Origin: Azospirillum picis
GTDB lineage: Bacteria > Pseudomonadota > Alphaproteobacteria > Azospirillales > Azospirillaceae
Assembly (NCBI RefSeq): GCF_017876115.1
Contig: NZ_JAGINO010000003.1
Location: 62,001 to 126,000, forward strand
Length of the DNA: 64,000 nt
Reading direction: 5' to 3'
Made by a program: the position numbers and the translations under genes. The notes beneath the pieces were generated by a model. It worked only from the letters and a program-made list of their open reading frames with translations. It was not told the origin of the DNA and searched no databases. Shown in pieces: positions 8,914 through 19,198 of the stretch (position 1 is the stretch's first letter; every line of letters starts with the position of its first letter).

Positions 8914-10023
8914 ATGGCGGAAGACGGCGCGGGGACCAAGCAGGGGATGGCTCGTGGTACGGATGCGGCGCCGGATGCGGCCCGGCAGACGCCCCTGCAT
9001 GGCGGTGATCTGGGCGCGGCGCGGGCGGCCTTTCCCCATGCGCCCGAACCCTGGCTCGACCTGTCGACGGGCATCAATCCCTGGTCCTATCCCTTGCCAC
9101 CGCTGTCTGCCGACGCCTGGACCCGGCTGCCCGGCCAGGACGCCGAGGCCGCGCTGCTCGCATCGGCCGGGGATTGCTACCGGGCGCCGTCGCCGGGCGT
9201 GATGGCCGCTGCACCGGGATCGCAGGCGCTGATCCAGATCCTGCCGCGCCTGCGTCCGCCCGGACGGGTGGCGGTGCTCGGCCCCACCTATGCGGAGCAT
9301 GCAAGGTGCTGGACGCTCGCCGGCCATGAGGTCGTCATGGTCGACGGCATCGGCACGGATGACGGTCCTGGCGATGCCGACGTGGTCGTCGTCGTCAACC
9401 CGAACAATCCCGATGGCCGAACCCTGGCACCCTCCCGCCTGCTGGCGCTTGCCGACAGCTTGGCGGCGCGAGGCGGCTGGCTGGTGGTGGATGAGGCGTT
9501 CGCCGACATGCGGCCGGAGGACAGCCTGGCCTCGGTCGCCGGGCGGCCCGGTCTCGTGGTCTTGCGGTCATTCGGCAAATTCTTCGGTCTGGCCGGGCTC
9601 CGCCTCGGCATCGCGCTCGCGCCGCGCGCGGTCGCGGCGGCCTTGCGCGAGGCGGTCGGACCCTGGGCGGTTTCCGGTCCCGGCCTTACCATTGCCGCCG
9701 CCGCGCTCGCCGACCGGTCCTGGATCCTGGCGATGCGCAGCCGGCTTTCGCAGGCGGCGGCAGACCTGGACCGGCTGCTGGAAGCGGCCGGCCTGCGCGT
9801 GGTCGGCGGTACGGACCTGTTCCGTCTGGTCGAGGATCCGCGTGCGCCGATGATCTTCCGGCAACTCGGTGCCGCCGGCATCCTGGTGCGCCGATTCGAG
9901 CACCGTCCCGACTGGCTGCGTTTCGGGCTACCGGGCGAGGACGGGGAGTGGCAGCGACTTCGTGTCGCACTCCGGTGGGAGCGTGGGGGACCGCACCAAG
10001 CGCCCGCTCTGCCAGACTCTTGA
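8914..10023 (+). CDS. cobC: Threonine-phosphate decarboxylase CobC (PLP aminotransferase fold)
   Basis: This 369-residue class I/II aminotransferase-fold protein contains the PLP-binding lysine K222 in SFGKFFGLAGLRLG, the NPNNPDG motif and the VDEAFADM motif. In the aerobic cobalamin pathway CobC supplies (R)-1-amino-2-propanol O-phosphate from threonine phosphate. Its partner CobD/CbiB is encoded divergently next to it, which supports the assignment over histidinol-phosphate aminotransferase. The ATG at 8914 is preceded by a purine-rich GGAAGGGG at workable distance. It is called cobD in enteric nomenclature. Confidence 0.9.
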   Translation: MAEDGAGTKQGMARGTDAAPDAARQTPLHGGDLGAARAAFPHAPEPWLDLSTGINPWSYPLPPLSADAWTRLPGQDAEAALLASAGDCYRAPSPGVMAAAPGSQALIQILPRLRPPGRVAVLGPTYAEHARCWTLAGHEVVMVDGIGTDDGPGDADVVVVVNPNNPDGRTLAPSRLLALADSLAARGGWLVVDEAFADMRPEDSLASVAGRPGLVVLRSFGKFFGLAGLRLGIALAPRAVAAALREAVGPWAVSGPGLTIAAAALADRSWILAMRSRLSQAAADLDRLLEAAGLRVVGGTDLFRLVEDPRAPMIFRQLGAAGILVRRFEHRPDWLRFGLPGEDGEWQRLRVALRWERGGPHQAPALPDS

Positions 10024-10140
10024 GCGGGCGACAAAAATTCCTTAAACTCAACTTTTTCTAGAATGACGCCGATCCTGCTCTCCGACTCCGGGATCATCCG
10101 CCATTGGAAGGAAATATAGTTTTATGAAACACTGGCAGCC

Positions 10141-11829
10141 ATGCTGGATTCGGATAGCGTGGCAATGATGTCTGGGCGTGGCGCGCAGGACATGCGGTAT
10201 TCCGCATGGTCGGCTTTCGACTTTCTACCAATCGGTGTCTGCCTTGCCACGGGGGCAGGGACCATCCGCTATGGCAACCCGGCGCTCGAAGACCTTCTCG
10301 GCAACCACGCCGCCGGGCTCGCCGGACGCACCCTTCGGGATCTCGGGCTGGAGGGGAATGTCGACGCGAGGACGGAAGACAGGAGGGCGGCCAGCTTGCG
10401 GGCGGCCCGCACGGCCGATGGCGCCCGGCGCTGGGTGGCCGTTGCGGAAAGCGCCTGGACCGGCGGCCTTGCGGATGACGAGGTGTTGCGCCTTCTGACC
10501 GTGACCGATGCAGGCGGAGTCCGTGCGGAGGCCCCGCCCTTCGTCAACGGGCCGGCTTGGCGCTCCGGGGAGGCGTCGGTCGTTGCCGCCATGATGGCTG
10601 CGACGCCGGTGCCCCTGTTCGTCAAGGATGCCGTCGGGCGGTACATCGCCGTCAACGATGCCTTCGAGCGCTTCACCGGCATTGACCGCGACGAGATGAT
10701 GACGCGGGACAGCTTTGCCGTGGCCGGTCCTGGCGATGCCGAGCAGCATTGCGGACAGGACCAGATGGTGATGGATCGGGCGGTGACGGGCTGGCAGGCA
10801 GGGGGCGGCACCGAAGGCGTGCACTACGAGGCGGCTGTGCGAACCGCCGAGGGAGCGCCGCGGATGGTCTGCCTGACGAAGGCCGCGTTCCTCGATGCAG
10901 CCGGCAACCCGGCCGGCATCGTCGGCGCCATCCATGAACTTGCCGATATCCGCCCTCAGGAAGAGAGGCTGGAAGCGATTCTGGAACAGAGCCCGATCGG
11001 CGTGTCGGTGTCGCGTCGTGAGGATGGGAGGATCATCTTCGTCAACAGCCGCTTTTCGGACCTGATCGGCTTGCCGCGCGAGCGGCTGGTCGGCAGTTGC
11101 GCCCGCGACTACTATCTGGACAGTCACCAGCGCCAGCGGGTGGTGGAGCGGCTTCGTGACGGCGGCGGCGTCACCAACATGGAGGTCCAGTTCAAGCGGG
11201 CCGACGGGTCGCCCTTCTGGGCACTGTTCACCGTCAACCAGGCGGTGATCCAGGGCGTGCCGGTGAACCTCGCCTGGATCTACGACTATACCGAGCGGCG
11301 CGGGATGGAGGAGGCGTTGCGCGACATGGCGTCGCGAGACCCCCTGACCGGAATCTTCAATCGCCGCTCCTTCATGGACATGGCGCGCGCCCAGCTCGCC
11401 CGGGCCCATCGCTTCCATGAGCCGCTCTCGGTTTTCGTGCTGGACGTCGACCACTTCAAGCGCATCAACGACACGTTCGGCCATGCGTCGGGCGACGACG
11501 CCCTGCGCATGGTGGCGGCGGGTTGCCAGGCGATCCTGCGCGAATACGACATTCTGGGGCGGTTGGGCGGGGAGGAGTTCGTCGTCGTTCTGCCGGGTGC
11601 CACCGCCGACGAAAGCCGGGTTGTCGCCGAACGGGTGCGCAGGCATCTTGCGCGGATGCAGATCGAAACGGCTGACGGGAGTTTCCGCCTCACCGCCAGC
11701 ATCGGCATTGCCGGTCTGGAGGGAGCGACCGATACCCTGGAGCGGGCGATCCACCGTGCCGACCTGGCCTTGTACCGGGCGAAGCACATGGGCCGGAACC
11801 GGGTCGCGGTCTACGAACCCGGATTATGA
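10141..11829 (+). CDS. PAS-domain diguanylate cyclase
   Basis: This 562-residue protein has three PAS-like segments (roughly 20-130, 140-270 and 275-390), then a GGDEF domain. The active-site signature is GGEEF at 476-480, a functional variant of GGDEF. The inhibitory-site motif RxxD (REYD) lies five residues before it, so product inhibition by cyclic di-GMP is expected. No transmembrane segment is evident, so it is probably cytoplasmic. It makes cyclic di-GMP from two GTP in response to PAS signals. The exact start is unsure because no strong ribosome-binding site precedes 10141. Confidence 0.9.
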   Translation: MLDSDSVAMMSGRGAQDMRYSAWSAFDFLPIGVCLATGAGTIRYGNPALEDLLGNHAAGLAGRTLRDLGLEGNVDARTEDRRAASLRAARTADGARRWVAVAESAWTGGLADDEVLRLLTVTDAGGVRAEAPPFVNGPAWRSGEASVVAAMMAATPVPLFVKDAVGRYIAVNDAFERFTGIDRDEMMTRDSFAVAGPGDAEQHCGQDQMVMDRAVTGWQAGGGTEGVHYEAAVRTAEGAPRMVCLTKAAFLDAAGNPAGIVGAIHELADIRPQEERLEAILEQSPIGVSVSRREDGRIIFVNSRFSDLIGLPRERLVGSCARDYYLDSHQRQRVVERLRDGGGVTNMEVQFKRADGSPFWALFTVNQAVIQGVPVNLAWIYDYTERRGMEEALRDMASRDPLTGIFNRRSFMDMARAQLARAHRFHEPLSVFVLDVDHFKRINDTFGHASGDDALRMVAAGCQAILREYDILGRLGGEEFVVVLPGATADESRVVAERVRRHLARMQIETADGSFRLTASIGIAGLEGATDTLERAIHRADLALYRAKHMGRNRVAVYEPGL

Positions 11830-11888
11830 GCGGGTGCGCTCTCGAGAATGGCGCGTGCCGGCGCGGTTGGAGTCCTCGGCGTGCTTCA

Positions 11889-11924
11889 CGTTTCAAGCGA
11901 TACCGCTGAAACGATCACACTCTA
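11889..11924. repeat. Short hairpin repeat, copy 2, between convergent genes
   Basis: This copy matches 353-390 almost base for base: cgtttcaagcgataccgct, then gaaacg and a tail acactctaa. It lacks one T in the second arm, leaving a single-base bulge. Its tail reaches into the stop codon (TAG on the minus strand) of the receiver/HATPase gene. Like copy 1 it separates two genes that point at each other. Confidence 0.65.
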
Positions 11925-12839
11925 ATCGGCCATGGCGGCCGTACGCTCGACCTCCACGATCCCAACCACGCGGTTTCCAGGGCCGAGATAGCTGAGGCGG
12001 TCGAAGCTCACGCTGCGGGCAAGTGCGATGCCGCGACCGTGCGTGGCGGTCGACTGGAAGGCGTCGACGGTCATGTAGCGGTCGAAGTCGAAGCCCTGTC
12101 CCATGTCGGTGACGGTGAAGGCGATCCGGCCGTCGCAGCGCTCCACATGCAAGGTGGCGTATTTGTCGCGGTGATGGATGGAGTCCAGCCGCATTTCGAT
12201 CTCGCGCCCCAGCATTCCATTCGCTTTCAGGCGTTCCTTGGCCTCGAAGCCGATCCCGAGATTGCCATGCTCCACAGCGTTCACCAGGAGTTCGGACAGC
12301 CCGAAGATCAGGTTGGGCGCAGCCTCCACCATCGACGACAGCGCGATGGCCAGATCCCGTGCCTCCTGCGGCGTACGGAAGCGGAAGCGTGCCTCCTGCA
12401 GAAGGGTGATCGCGTCGTTGCGCGAACGGAGGTCACCCCTCAGGCTCTTCAGCCGTTCCGCAGCCTCGGCGGCTGCCCTGACGACAGACCGGAGCAGGGC
12501 GCCGCCGTAGGGCTTGACCATGTAATAGAAGACGCCAGCCCGGATCGCCGCCGCGATGTCGGCGCTGCTGTCGGAGATCGTCTGTACGATGACCGGGATA
12601 TCGGCCAGCTCCGGAACCGCCTTCATGCGCTCGTGCAGTTCGAGCCCATCGCCGTCAGTCAACCTGCGATCAAGCAGCACCACGGTGATGGAGTCGCCCT
12701 GGGCGGCCAGGATGTCCCAGGCCCGCGCCTTGCTGTCCGCCTCCAATGTCCTGTAGCCGATGCGGGCGAGGTATCCGGCGGCAATGGCGCGGCTCATCTC
12801 TTCGTCGTCGACCACCAGAGCGGTGCAGGCTTCGGCCAT
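11922..12839 (-). CDS. Response regulator with HATPase_c (anti-sigma-kinase-like) output domain
   Basis: The 305-residue protein has an N-terminal receiver domain (1-120) with acidic residues VVDDEE, phospho-acceptor D57 in VLLDRRL and the conserved K in VKPYG. Residues about 165-300 look like a GHKL ATPase of the RsbW/SpoIIAB type: GLSELLVNAVEHGN resembles the N-box and VTDMGQGFD the G1 box. That output suggests phosphorylation-controlled binding or kinase activity toward a partner-switch protein. No DNA-binding domain is seen. It lies just downstream of the large hybrid kinase, on the same strand and about 135 bases away, so the two may act together. Confidence 0.8.
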   Translation of the reverse strand: MAEACTALVVDDEEMSRAIAAGYLARIGYRTLEADSKARAWDILAAQGDSITVVLLDRRLTDGDGLELHERMKAVPELADIPVIVQTISDSSADIAAAIRAGVFYYMVKPYGGALLRSVVRAAAEAAERLKSLRGDLRSRNDAITLLQEARFRFRTPQEARDLAIALSSMVEAAPNLIFGLSELLVNAVEHGNLGIGFEAKERLKANGMLGREIEMRLDSIHHRDKYATLHVERCDGRIAFTVTDMGQGFDFDRYMTVDAFQSTATHGRGIALARSVSFDRLSYLGPGNRVVGIVEVERTAAMAD

Positions 12840-12974
12840 GGCAGGCGTTTACTCCAGCGGGCAGGCTGCACAGGGAGCAGCCGCGAAACTACCCACATTT
12901 TATCAAAAATTTACCTAAGCACAATTCCGAGCGGCATTACGCCGCGGCCGATGGCCATAGACAATGGTACAGGG

Positions 12975-15900
12975 TCAGCGGTGCGGTACCGGCAGTGTGG
13001 CAAAGGCGTTTCTGGCGGCAGACAGCTCTTCGGCGAGGCGGATGCCCGCCTCTTCCGTCATCGCTGCGTCGTAGTGGTAACGCGCGGCGGCGACCAGCCG
13101 GTTCGCAGCGGCCGATAGGCGGTCGAAGCCGAGGTTGGCGGACGAGCCCTTAAGGATATGGGCTTCCCGTTCGATCGCTCCACGGTCCCGCCGCCTGATC
13201 GCGGCGTGCAGCAGGTCCAGATGGGTCGAGCCGTCGGAGAAGAACGTGTCGATCAACAGGGCAAGACCATCGTCGCCGAGCGTGTCGCGCAGGTCCTCGA
13301 CCTTTGCGGTGTTGAGGATCGGCGGTTCCGGTGCTTCCCGCACCGTTTCCGGGACCGACACCGGTTCACGGCGGCGCGTGAAGCCTGCCACCACGTCCAG
13401 GAGTTTGCCGGGGCTGACCGGTTTGGCCAGATAGCCGTCCATCCCGGCATTCAGGCAGATGGTGTCGTCGCCCTGCATGGCATTGGCGGTGAGAGCGACG
13501 ATGGGAATGGAACCGGCCTGTCCCGGCAGGCGCCGGATGCGCCGGGTGGCCTCCAAGCCGTCCATCACCGGCATCTGCACATCCATCAGCACGAGGTCGT
13601 AGGACTGGGAGGACACCGTTTCGACGGCTTCCGCCCCGTTCGAAACCACCGCTGCGTGATGGCCGGCACGGCGCAGGACGGCGAGGGTGATCTGCTGATT
13701 GACGGGGTTGTCCTCGGCCAGGAGCACACGGATTCGTGGTTCTCCGGCGGCAGGTGCCGCCAAATCCGCAGGCCCGGTGTCCACGGGCCGGTTAGGCCGG
13801 ACAGGCCGTGCGGGCAGGGCCCGGACATCGGGCGCGTCCAGAAGGCGGACAAGGCATTGCCGTAGGTCGGCGAACCGGACTGGAATTGCCAGATGGGCAT
13901 CGACCCCGGCCGACGCCTCCTCGCGGCCTTCAGAAGGGGACGAGGCGATCGCCAAGCGCACTCCGGCAAGCGCCGGTGTCGAGCGGATGCGGATCGCCGC
14001 CTGCAGGCCGGACGGCTCCTCTTTGCCTTGCCAGAGGATGACCGCGTCGAAGGGGCGTTCGGCCCCTACCTCCGCCCGTATCGCGGCATGCAGGCGCCGC
14101 AAGGCTTCGTCACCGGTGTCGGCGGTCGTGACCTGGATGCCGAAATCCTTCAGGTGGCGGATCAGCAGGTCATGGCCCGTGTGGTGTCGATCGGCCGCCG
14201 TACCGGCCACCAGCAGGATGCGACGATCCACCCAGCCGCCGTTCGCCGCGATGTCCGCCACGGGGGCGCCACGTTGCAGTGGAACCTGCAGGAGGATGGC
14301 GCTGCCGGTATCGGGCCGGCCGCCGATGCTGATGTGCGCACCCATCATTGCCAGCAGCCGTCCGGCAGTCGCCGCCCCTGATCCTGCACCGCCGGATTGC
14401 GGTATCGGCGGGACACCGGGCTGTGCAGCCTCGGCGAAGAGGCGGAGGCGATCGGCCGCAACACGTCCGATTCCGGTTGCGCGCACCTCGATACGGACAG
14501 GAACCCTGTCGGCCGGCTGGTCCGGGAGCGATTGCTCCTCCTCCGCGAGGATGAGGACGCCGCCAGTATCGGCAAACTCCACCATGTTGCCGGCGAGGGT
14601 GAGAAGGAGTTGACGCAGGCGCGCCTGATCACCCGCCAGCGGAACCCGCAGGGACCGCGGGACGAAGCCGGCGATGTCCAGACCCTTCGCAGACGCGCGT
14701 GCGGACAGAAACTCCACAACGCCTTCTACCAGCGACAGGAGATCCACCACGCCGACCTGCAAGCCCGACCGTTGGGCATGAAGCAGGGATGGGTCGGCAG
14801 ATGTGGCGGGATTGTCGTCGAAGAACGCCGGGAGCGCACCCGTGGGCTCGCGTTGGGCTGCGGCGTGGGCTTGCCTGCCGTCAGCCGGCGGGGGCGCCGA
14901 CTGTTCGGTCTCCGTTACGCCGCTCAGGTCGCGCAAGACGGCGGTCAGGACCGGGCCAGATGCCGTCTGCCCCGCCTTCATCGAACAGGCGAGCGGGAAG
15001 AACTCTTCGCCGCCGTTCGGTGACCGTCTGCATCCGATGATCTCCCAGACCTCACCCTCGACCCCGGTATGGCGGCCTCGGGCGATGTCCGAAAGCCTTT
15101 GGGCCATGGCACGGCGGGTGGCGGGTGCCAGCAGTTCCAGCACGGAGCGGCCGGTAAGGCCGTCCGGCGGGCACCGGTACATGTCGTGGACGGCGGGAGT
15201 CGCGGTTTCGATGAGGCCATCGGGACGAATGGTCAAGGTCGCCTCGCCAACACGGTCGAGGCCGGCAGAAAGCCGCGCATGCGCCTCGGCCAGCGCGTCG
15301 TACCGCCGACGCTGAATTTTCATGGCGCGCACGAACACGGCGGCGCCGAGCCCGATCAGCAGGATCAGCGATCCACACGACAGGAACACCGTCTCCAGGC
15401 CGTAACGCCAGTCGGCGAGAACAAGATCCTGCTCCACGCTGACCGACAGCACCAACGGCCAGGCCGGCATGGCTTGGTAGGCGGCGATGCGTGTTCCTCC
15501 GTCGGCGTCCTCCCGCCGCAGAGCACCCTCTTTCCCTGCGGCAAGCAGGGACTGGAAGAAATCGGTGTTCCTGGCACTGCGGCCGATCTCATCGGCCGTC
15601 ACCGGCTGCGCGGTCAACAGGGTTCCATCACCCAGGTAAAGGCCGACACGCAACCCCAAGGAACCCAACGCGTCGCCGCTCTGGACGGTTCGGAAGAGGT
15701 TCTGGAAATAGCTGGTGTCGACGGAGGCGACGATCACCGCCAGCAGCGTGCCGTCTGCGTCCCTGACGGCCCTGCTCATCGGCACCAGCCATCCTCCCCC
15801 CTGTGCGCCGTCGATCTCTTGATCGAGCAACCCCCGGCCGGGGCGGGGCATGCCGATGGCCAGACCGGTTCCCTGGCCGGACACATGGAAGCGGTAGACG

Positions 15901-16526
15901 TCCAGTTCGCTCAGGAAGGTGATGGCCGGCGGCATGCCATCGGTGGCAGCGATGACGCGTCCGGTCCGGTCGAGCAGGGTCAGGGCGCGCAGTTGGGGCG
16001 ACCGGCGCAGGCGGTCCAGCAGCGCATCGGGATCCAGGACCGGCCGGCTGCCGGCCTGCCGGCCTGCCGGCACGGCGTCGTCGCCGCTCCATCCATGGCG
16101 TGACAGGGAGTCAGCGATGGCCGCCAACGTGCCGTCCACCACCTGAACGGTCCGGGAGGCCGAAAGCTCAAGCGCCCCGGCAAGGGCACGGAGAGTCGCT
16201 TCCGACGCCGTCAGCGCAGCCTGCCGGCTGGAGGCCACCTGGTTGGCCTGGATGAGGAGGAATACGGAGAGGATCAGCACCGCGAAGGCGATCACTCCGC
16301 CTTCGAGCCGGGAGAAACCCTTCGGATCCTTGGGAGAGGGCGGCGACAGGGCGGCGTTCCGGCTGATCACATGTGAAAGAACGGAAACATGTCGGGCGCC
16401 GGGTGCATGGGCAATGCGCCAGCCGCATCGATGTCCACAGTCCCCACGATAGCAGGGTTTCATATGTTTTCCAAGCATATGCTGCGGCAGATGCTTGGTG
16501 GGCTTTAGTATGATGCCAGGATTCAC
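12975..16526 (-). CDS. Membrane hybrid kinase-like protein with degenerate kinase core and intact REC-HPt
   Basis: This protein is up to 1183 residues long. Segments in order: TM1 (about 77-100), an extracytoplasmic sensor region (to about 380) resembling a dCache fold, TM2, a PAS domain, a kinase-like region, a first receiver-like domain, a second receiver (phospho-Asp D982 in LVLMDVQMP) and an HPt domain (H1123 in [12 protein letters not shown]). The usual FLATMSHEIRTP box is absent. The ATPase motifs are altered: GNMVEF replaces the N-box GNAxKF, and ATGIGR replaces DTGIGI. The first receiver has Trp (W832) about where the Asp should be. The start is unsure: GTG at 16526 is given, and GTG near 16370 would also keep TM1. 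Confidence 0.8.
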   Translation of the reverse strand: MNPGIILKPTKHLPQHMLGKHMKPCYRGDCGHRCGWRIAHAPGARHVSVLSHVISRNAALSPPSPKDPKGFSRLEGGVIAFAVLILSVFLLIQANQVASSRQAALTASEATLRALAGALELSASRTVQVVDGTLAAIADSLSRHGWSGDDAVPAGRQAGSRPVLDPDALLDRLRRSPQLRALTLLDRTGRVIAATDGMPPAITFLSELDVYRFHVSGQGTGLAIGMPRPGRGLLDQEIDGAQGGGWLVPMSRAVRDADGTLLAVIVASVDTSYFQNLFRTVQSGDALGSLGLRVGLYLGDGTLLTAQPVTADEIGRSARNTDFFQSLLAAGKEGALRREDADGGTRIAAYQAMPAWPLVLSVSVEQDLVLADWRYGLETVFLSCGSLILLIGLGAAVFVRAMKIQRRRYDALAEAHARLSAGLDRVGEATLTIRPDGLIETATPAVHDMYRCPPDGLTGRSVLELLAPATRRAMAQRLSDIARGRHTGVEGEVWEIIGCRRSPNGGEEFFPLACSMKAGQTASGPVLTAVLRDLSGVTETEQSAPPPADGRQAHAAAQREPTGALPAFFDDNPATSADPSLLHAQRSGLQVGVVDLLSLVEGVVEFLSARASAKGLDIAGFVPRSLRVPLAGDQARLRQLLLTLAGNMVEFADTGGVLILAEEEQSLPDQPADRVPVRIEVRATGIGRVAADRLRLFAEAAQPGVPPIPQSGGAGSGAATAGRLLAMMGAHISIGGRPDTGSAILLQVPLQRGAPVADIAANGGWVDRRILLVAGTAADRHHTGHDLLIRHLKDFGIQVTTADTGDEALRRLHAAIRAEVGAERPFDAVILWQGKEEPSGLQAAIRIRSTPALAGVRLAIASSPSEGREEASAGVDAHLAIPVRFADLRQCLVRLLDAPDVRALPARPVRPNRPVDTGPADLAAPAAGEPRIRVLLAEDNPVNQQITLAVLRRAGHHAAVVSNGAEAVETVSSQSYDLVLMDVQMPVMDGLEATRRIRRLPGQAGSIPIVALTANAMQGDDTICLNAGMDGYLAKPVSPGKLLDVVAGFTRRREPVSVPETVREAPEPPILNTAKVEDLRDTLGDDGLALLIDTFFSDGSTHLDLLHAAIRRRDRGAIEREAHILKGSSANLGFDRLSAAANRLVAAARYHYDAAMTEEAGIRLAEELSAARNAFATLPVPHR

Positions 16527-16829
16527 ATTCGTTACATCTCGTTCACCAAGACGAAATAATAAAATCTGGGCACGATAAGCGGCAAGATGTCACGGTCATT
16601 TTCGAACAAGGCGTTGATAATTCCATTTCTCTCGATGCCTTGCTGCGCGATTTCGAGGGCGGATGTTCGACAGAGTCTTCCAGTCATCGAGAAACCGTAA
16701 GAGGCCACGGTCGCGTCGACCGGTTTTCCATCACGGTGCGGACCCCGCCCATGCCATTTTTATACAAGTTCGGGATAAATCCGATATAGGATGTATCTGG
16801 GGCAAATCGCCCTGGCATGGGAGGATGGA
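16527..16829. other. Intergenic region upstream of the GST gene
   Basis: About 300 bases, more AT-rich than the neighbourhood, lie between two divergently transcribed genes. I see no convincing gene, repeat or strong hairpin. It presumably holds both promoters. A GGGAGG ribosome-binding site for the GST gene ends the region. Confidence 0.5.
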
Positions 16830-17456
16830 ATGATCTTGATCGGGCAGTATGATTCGCCATTCGTGCGACGCGTCGCCATTGCGCTCCGCCTCTACGGCAT
16901 GCCGTACGAGCATCGCCCCTGGTCGGTCTTCTCCGACGCGGCCGATGTGGCGCGCTACAACCCGCTCAAGCGCGTGCCGACGTTGCTGCTCGACGACGGT
17001 GAGGTGCTGATCGAGAGCGGTGCCATCCTCGACTGGCTGGACGAGGCGGCAGGGCCGGAACGGGCACTGATCGCCTCAGGCGGGCCGGAAAGGCGCAAGG
17101 CACTGAAGCTGTGCGCGCTGGCGACCGGCATGGCCGACAAGGCCGTCAGCCTCGTCTATGAAAGGGTGCTGCACAAGGAGAGTTCGGCGGCATGGGTGGA
17201 GCGCTGCAGCGGCCAGATTGCCGCGGTGCTGGATATGCTGGAAGCCGACCGTGCGGTCCGGCCGGGACCCTGGTGGTTCGGCGACCGGATCGGCCATCCC
17301 GATATCGCAGTGGCCTGCGCCCTGCGCTTCATCGGCGAAGCGCATCCCGGCGTCTTCGATCCGGCTCGCTGGCCGGCGCTTGCCGCCCACGCGTCCGGCT
17401 GCGAGGACATGGACGAATTCAGCGGGGCGGTGCAGCCCTTCAAACTGGCGGACTGA
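16830..17456 (+). CDS. Glutathione S-transferase family protein
   Basis: The 208-residue protein has an N-terminal thioredoxin-like fold (about 1-78, beginning ILIGQYDSPFVRRVAIAL) and an all-helical C-terminal domain. The glutathione-binding segment RVPTLLLDDG followed by ESGAILDWLD is clear. Ser8 in the YDSPF stretch is a candidate for the catalytic Ser, Tyr or Cys of GSTs. The ATG at 16830 has GGGAGG five bases upstream, which decides it over an in-frame ATG at 16791. It probably conjugates glutathione to electrophiles in the cytoplasm; the substrate is unknown. Confidence 0.86.
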   Translation: MILIGQYDSPFVRRVAIALRLYGMPYEHRPWSVFSDAADVARYNPLKRVPTLLLDDGEVLIESGAILDWLDEAAGPERALIASGGPERRKALKLCALATGMADKAVSLVYERVLHKESSAAWVERCSGQIAAVLDMLEADRAVRPGPWWFGDRIGHPDIAVACALRFIGEAHPGVFDPARWPALAAHASGCEDMDEFSGAVQPFKLAD

Positions 17457-17477
17457 AGCAATGGCGTGAGCGGGCAT

Positions 17478-17529
17478 CGCCCGCCATTTCCCCGTCGGGT
17501 CCGGCCGGACGTGTGGGAAATGGCGGGCG
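17478..17529. terminator. Bidirectional hairpin between GST and DUF1244 genes
   Basis: Perfect 15-base arms (17478-17492 and 17515-17529) enclose a 22-base loop that holds a smaller palindrome (gtccggccggac). It sits between convergent genes, which fits a shared terminator, although no long T-run follows. Confidence 0.6.
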
Positions 17530-17541
17530 AGGGGGCAAAGC

Positions 17542-17874
17542 TCAGCGTGCGGTGTGCCCGCTGATCTCCGCATGCAGCGGCTTGGTGTCCTCGAACGTCT
17601 GCTGCTGCTCAGGCGTGGCTTCCTTCTGGTGCTTCTGCTTCCATTCGGAATAGGGCATGCCGTAGACGGCGATTCGGGCCTCCTCGTCGGACAGCGGTAC
17701 GCCGCGCTCCTTGGCGGCGGCGGCATACCATTTGGACAGGCAGTTCCGGCAGAAGCCGGCAAGGTTCATCAGGTCGATGTTCTGAACATCGGTGCGTTTG
17801 CGCAGATGATCGACCAATCCGCGGAAGGCGGCGGCTTCCAGCTCGATGCGGGTCTGATGGTCCAGCTCGGCCAT
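17542..17874 (-). CDS. DUF1244 family protein with CxxC motif
   Basis: This 110-residue cytoplasmic protein matches the DUF1244 pattern: AFRGLVDHLRKR, then NLAGFCRNCLSKWY. The latter holds two cysteines as CxxC and is the most conserved part of the family. Function is unknown. The ATG at 17874 has GGAGGAG nine bases upstream; a TTG at 17883 is too close to that site. It is the last gene of a likely operon with the DUF2478-DUF364 gene (39 bases upstream) and tusA, which suggests a link to sulfur or metal handling. That link is inferred from position only. Confidence 0.82.
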   Translation of the reverse strand: MAELDHQTRIELEAAAFRGLVDHLRKRTDVQNIDLMNLAGFCRNCLSKWYAAAAKERGVPLSDEEARIAVYGMPYSEWKQKHQKEATPEQQQTFEDTKPLHAEISGHTAR

Positions 17875-17913
17875 GGGGATCAACTCCTCCGGTATTCTTC
17901 TTCGGATATCGTC

Positions 17914-19143
17914 TTAAGAATGGGGTGGGCGGTGCAGAGTGACCATCCGGCCATAGGGAAGAAAGTCGCGTGACCCGCCTCCGTCGGCGATCGTCCGGAT
18001 GACCGCCTCCCGGTCGGTCGCCACGAAGCCGGCGAGCGACTCGACGCCGTAATCGAACAGGCGGGGCGTCAGCGGTGTCCCCGGGCCGATCATGGCCACC
18101 CTGGCCCCCGCCGAAAGGCGCAGCAGGCGCGGCAGGGTGCGGTTGGCGAAGGAGGATGCCGTCATCGCCACGGCCTCCGCACCGGGAAGCAGCCATTCGC
18201 AGGCCGCCTCCGGATGCTCGCCGTCCTGCGGATGCATGTCGATGACCTGCGCGCGCGGCAGCCGGCGGGAGATCTGCGGGAAGCTGCCGATCACCACGAC
18301 CCGCCCCTCTACCGCGGTGAACAGATCCAGCCCGTTGCCGGCGGCGCCCTCCAGCTCCGGCCGGTTGTAATGGGCGTTGAGTGCGGCCGCCCCGACGGCG
18401 ATCTCCACCGGATCCCAGGATCCGGAAACCCCGGCTGCAAGGTCGCGCAGGCTGCGTCCCGCCCAGCGTTGCGGACCTTCGCCCGCCGACGGCGGCGCCT
18501 GCCGGGCCGCGACGCCCAGTCCGCCGGCGGTTTCCACCAGCACCCATTGCGCGCCGGTGACCACGCGGAGCACCTCGGCATCGGCAACCCCGTGGACCAG
18601 ATCCTCGTACAGCCTGTGCGGCCCCCACCAGCGCCACAGGGCGTCGGCGGTCGGCGACAGCAGGTCGCAGAAGCCGCCGGTGGCTGTCTGCCATTCGTTG
18701 AGGTAGCGGCTGCCGACGCTGGTCAGGACCGGTATGCCATCGGCAATGGCGGCCAGCATCTCATCCGACAGACCGTCGCCGGCCGACTCAAGTCCCGCGA
18801 ACTTGTTGACCACCAACAGGTCCACGCGTTCCGCGACCGCATTGCGGATGGCCTGGCTCGCTTCCGCGACACCGGTGGGGTCGACCCGGCAGGATTGCGA
18901 TTCCCGTCCCAGCTTCTGCGTGATGTCGTAGGCGCGGCCGGTGGCGACGTCGACCAGTTCCATGCGCTCGGCACAATCGTCGCCCGGTCCGTGGTTGCGC
19001 TGCACCAGGCCGCCGACGCGGAAGCCGCGCCGCTTCAGCTCGGCGGCGAAGCCGTCCAGCAGCACGTCCACGCCGAGCGAACCGGGTCCGTGGATGACGG
19101 CACCAGGGCGCAGCGGCGGCGGGGAGGCGGGCGGCAGCGGCAT
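17914..19143 (-). CDS. DUF2478-DUF4213/DUF364 fusion protein, possible metal or molybdenum-related factor
   Basis: The product has about 409 residues. Residues about 15-175 resemble DUF2478, a nucleotide-binding-like domain often reported near molybdate genes. Residues about 180-405 resemble DUF4213 plus DUF364, a Rossmann-like putative heavy-metal-chelating pair, with the signature GPGTPLTPRLFDYGVESLAG. These domains are, to my knowledge, usually separate proteins. No signal peptide or membrane helix is seen, so it is probably cytoplasmic. AAGGA lies eight bases before the ATG at 19143; an ATG at 19149 is the alternative. The tusA gene precedes it by about 55 bases and DUF1244 follows, forming one probable operon. 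The function is not known. Confidence 0.75.
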   Translation of the reverse strand: MPLPPASPPPLRPGAVIHGPGSLGVDVLLDGFAAELKRRGFRVGGLVQRNHGPGDDCAERMELVDVATGRAYDITQKLGRESQSCRVDPTGVAEASQAIRNAVAERVDLLVVNKFAGLESAGDGLSDEMLAAIADGIPVLTSVGSRYLNEWQTATGGFCDLLSPTADALWRWWGPHRLYEDLVHGVADAEVLRVVTGAQWVLVETAGGLGVAARQAPPSAGEGPQRWAGRSLRDLAAGVSGSWDPVEIAVGAAALNAHYNRPELEGAAGNGLDLFTAVEGRVVVIGSFPQISRRLPRAQVIDMHPQDGEHPEAACEWLLPGAEAVAMTASSFANRTLPRLLRLSAGARVAMIGPGTPLTPRLFDYGVESLAGFVATDREAVIRTIADGGGSRDFLPYGRMVTLHRPPHS

Positions 19144-19198
19144 GGGCATGGTCCTTCGTCGTTGGACTGGGGCGGTCGTCGGGGGACGGTGCGGCGCG

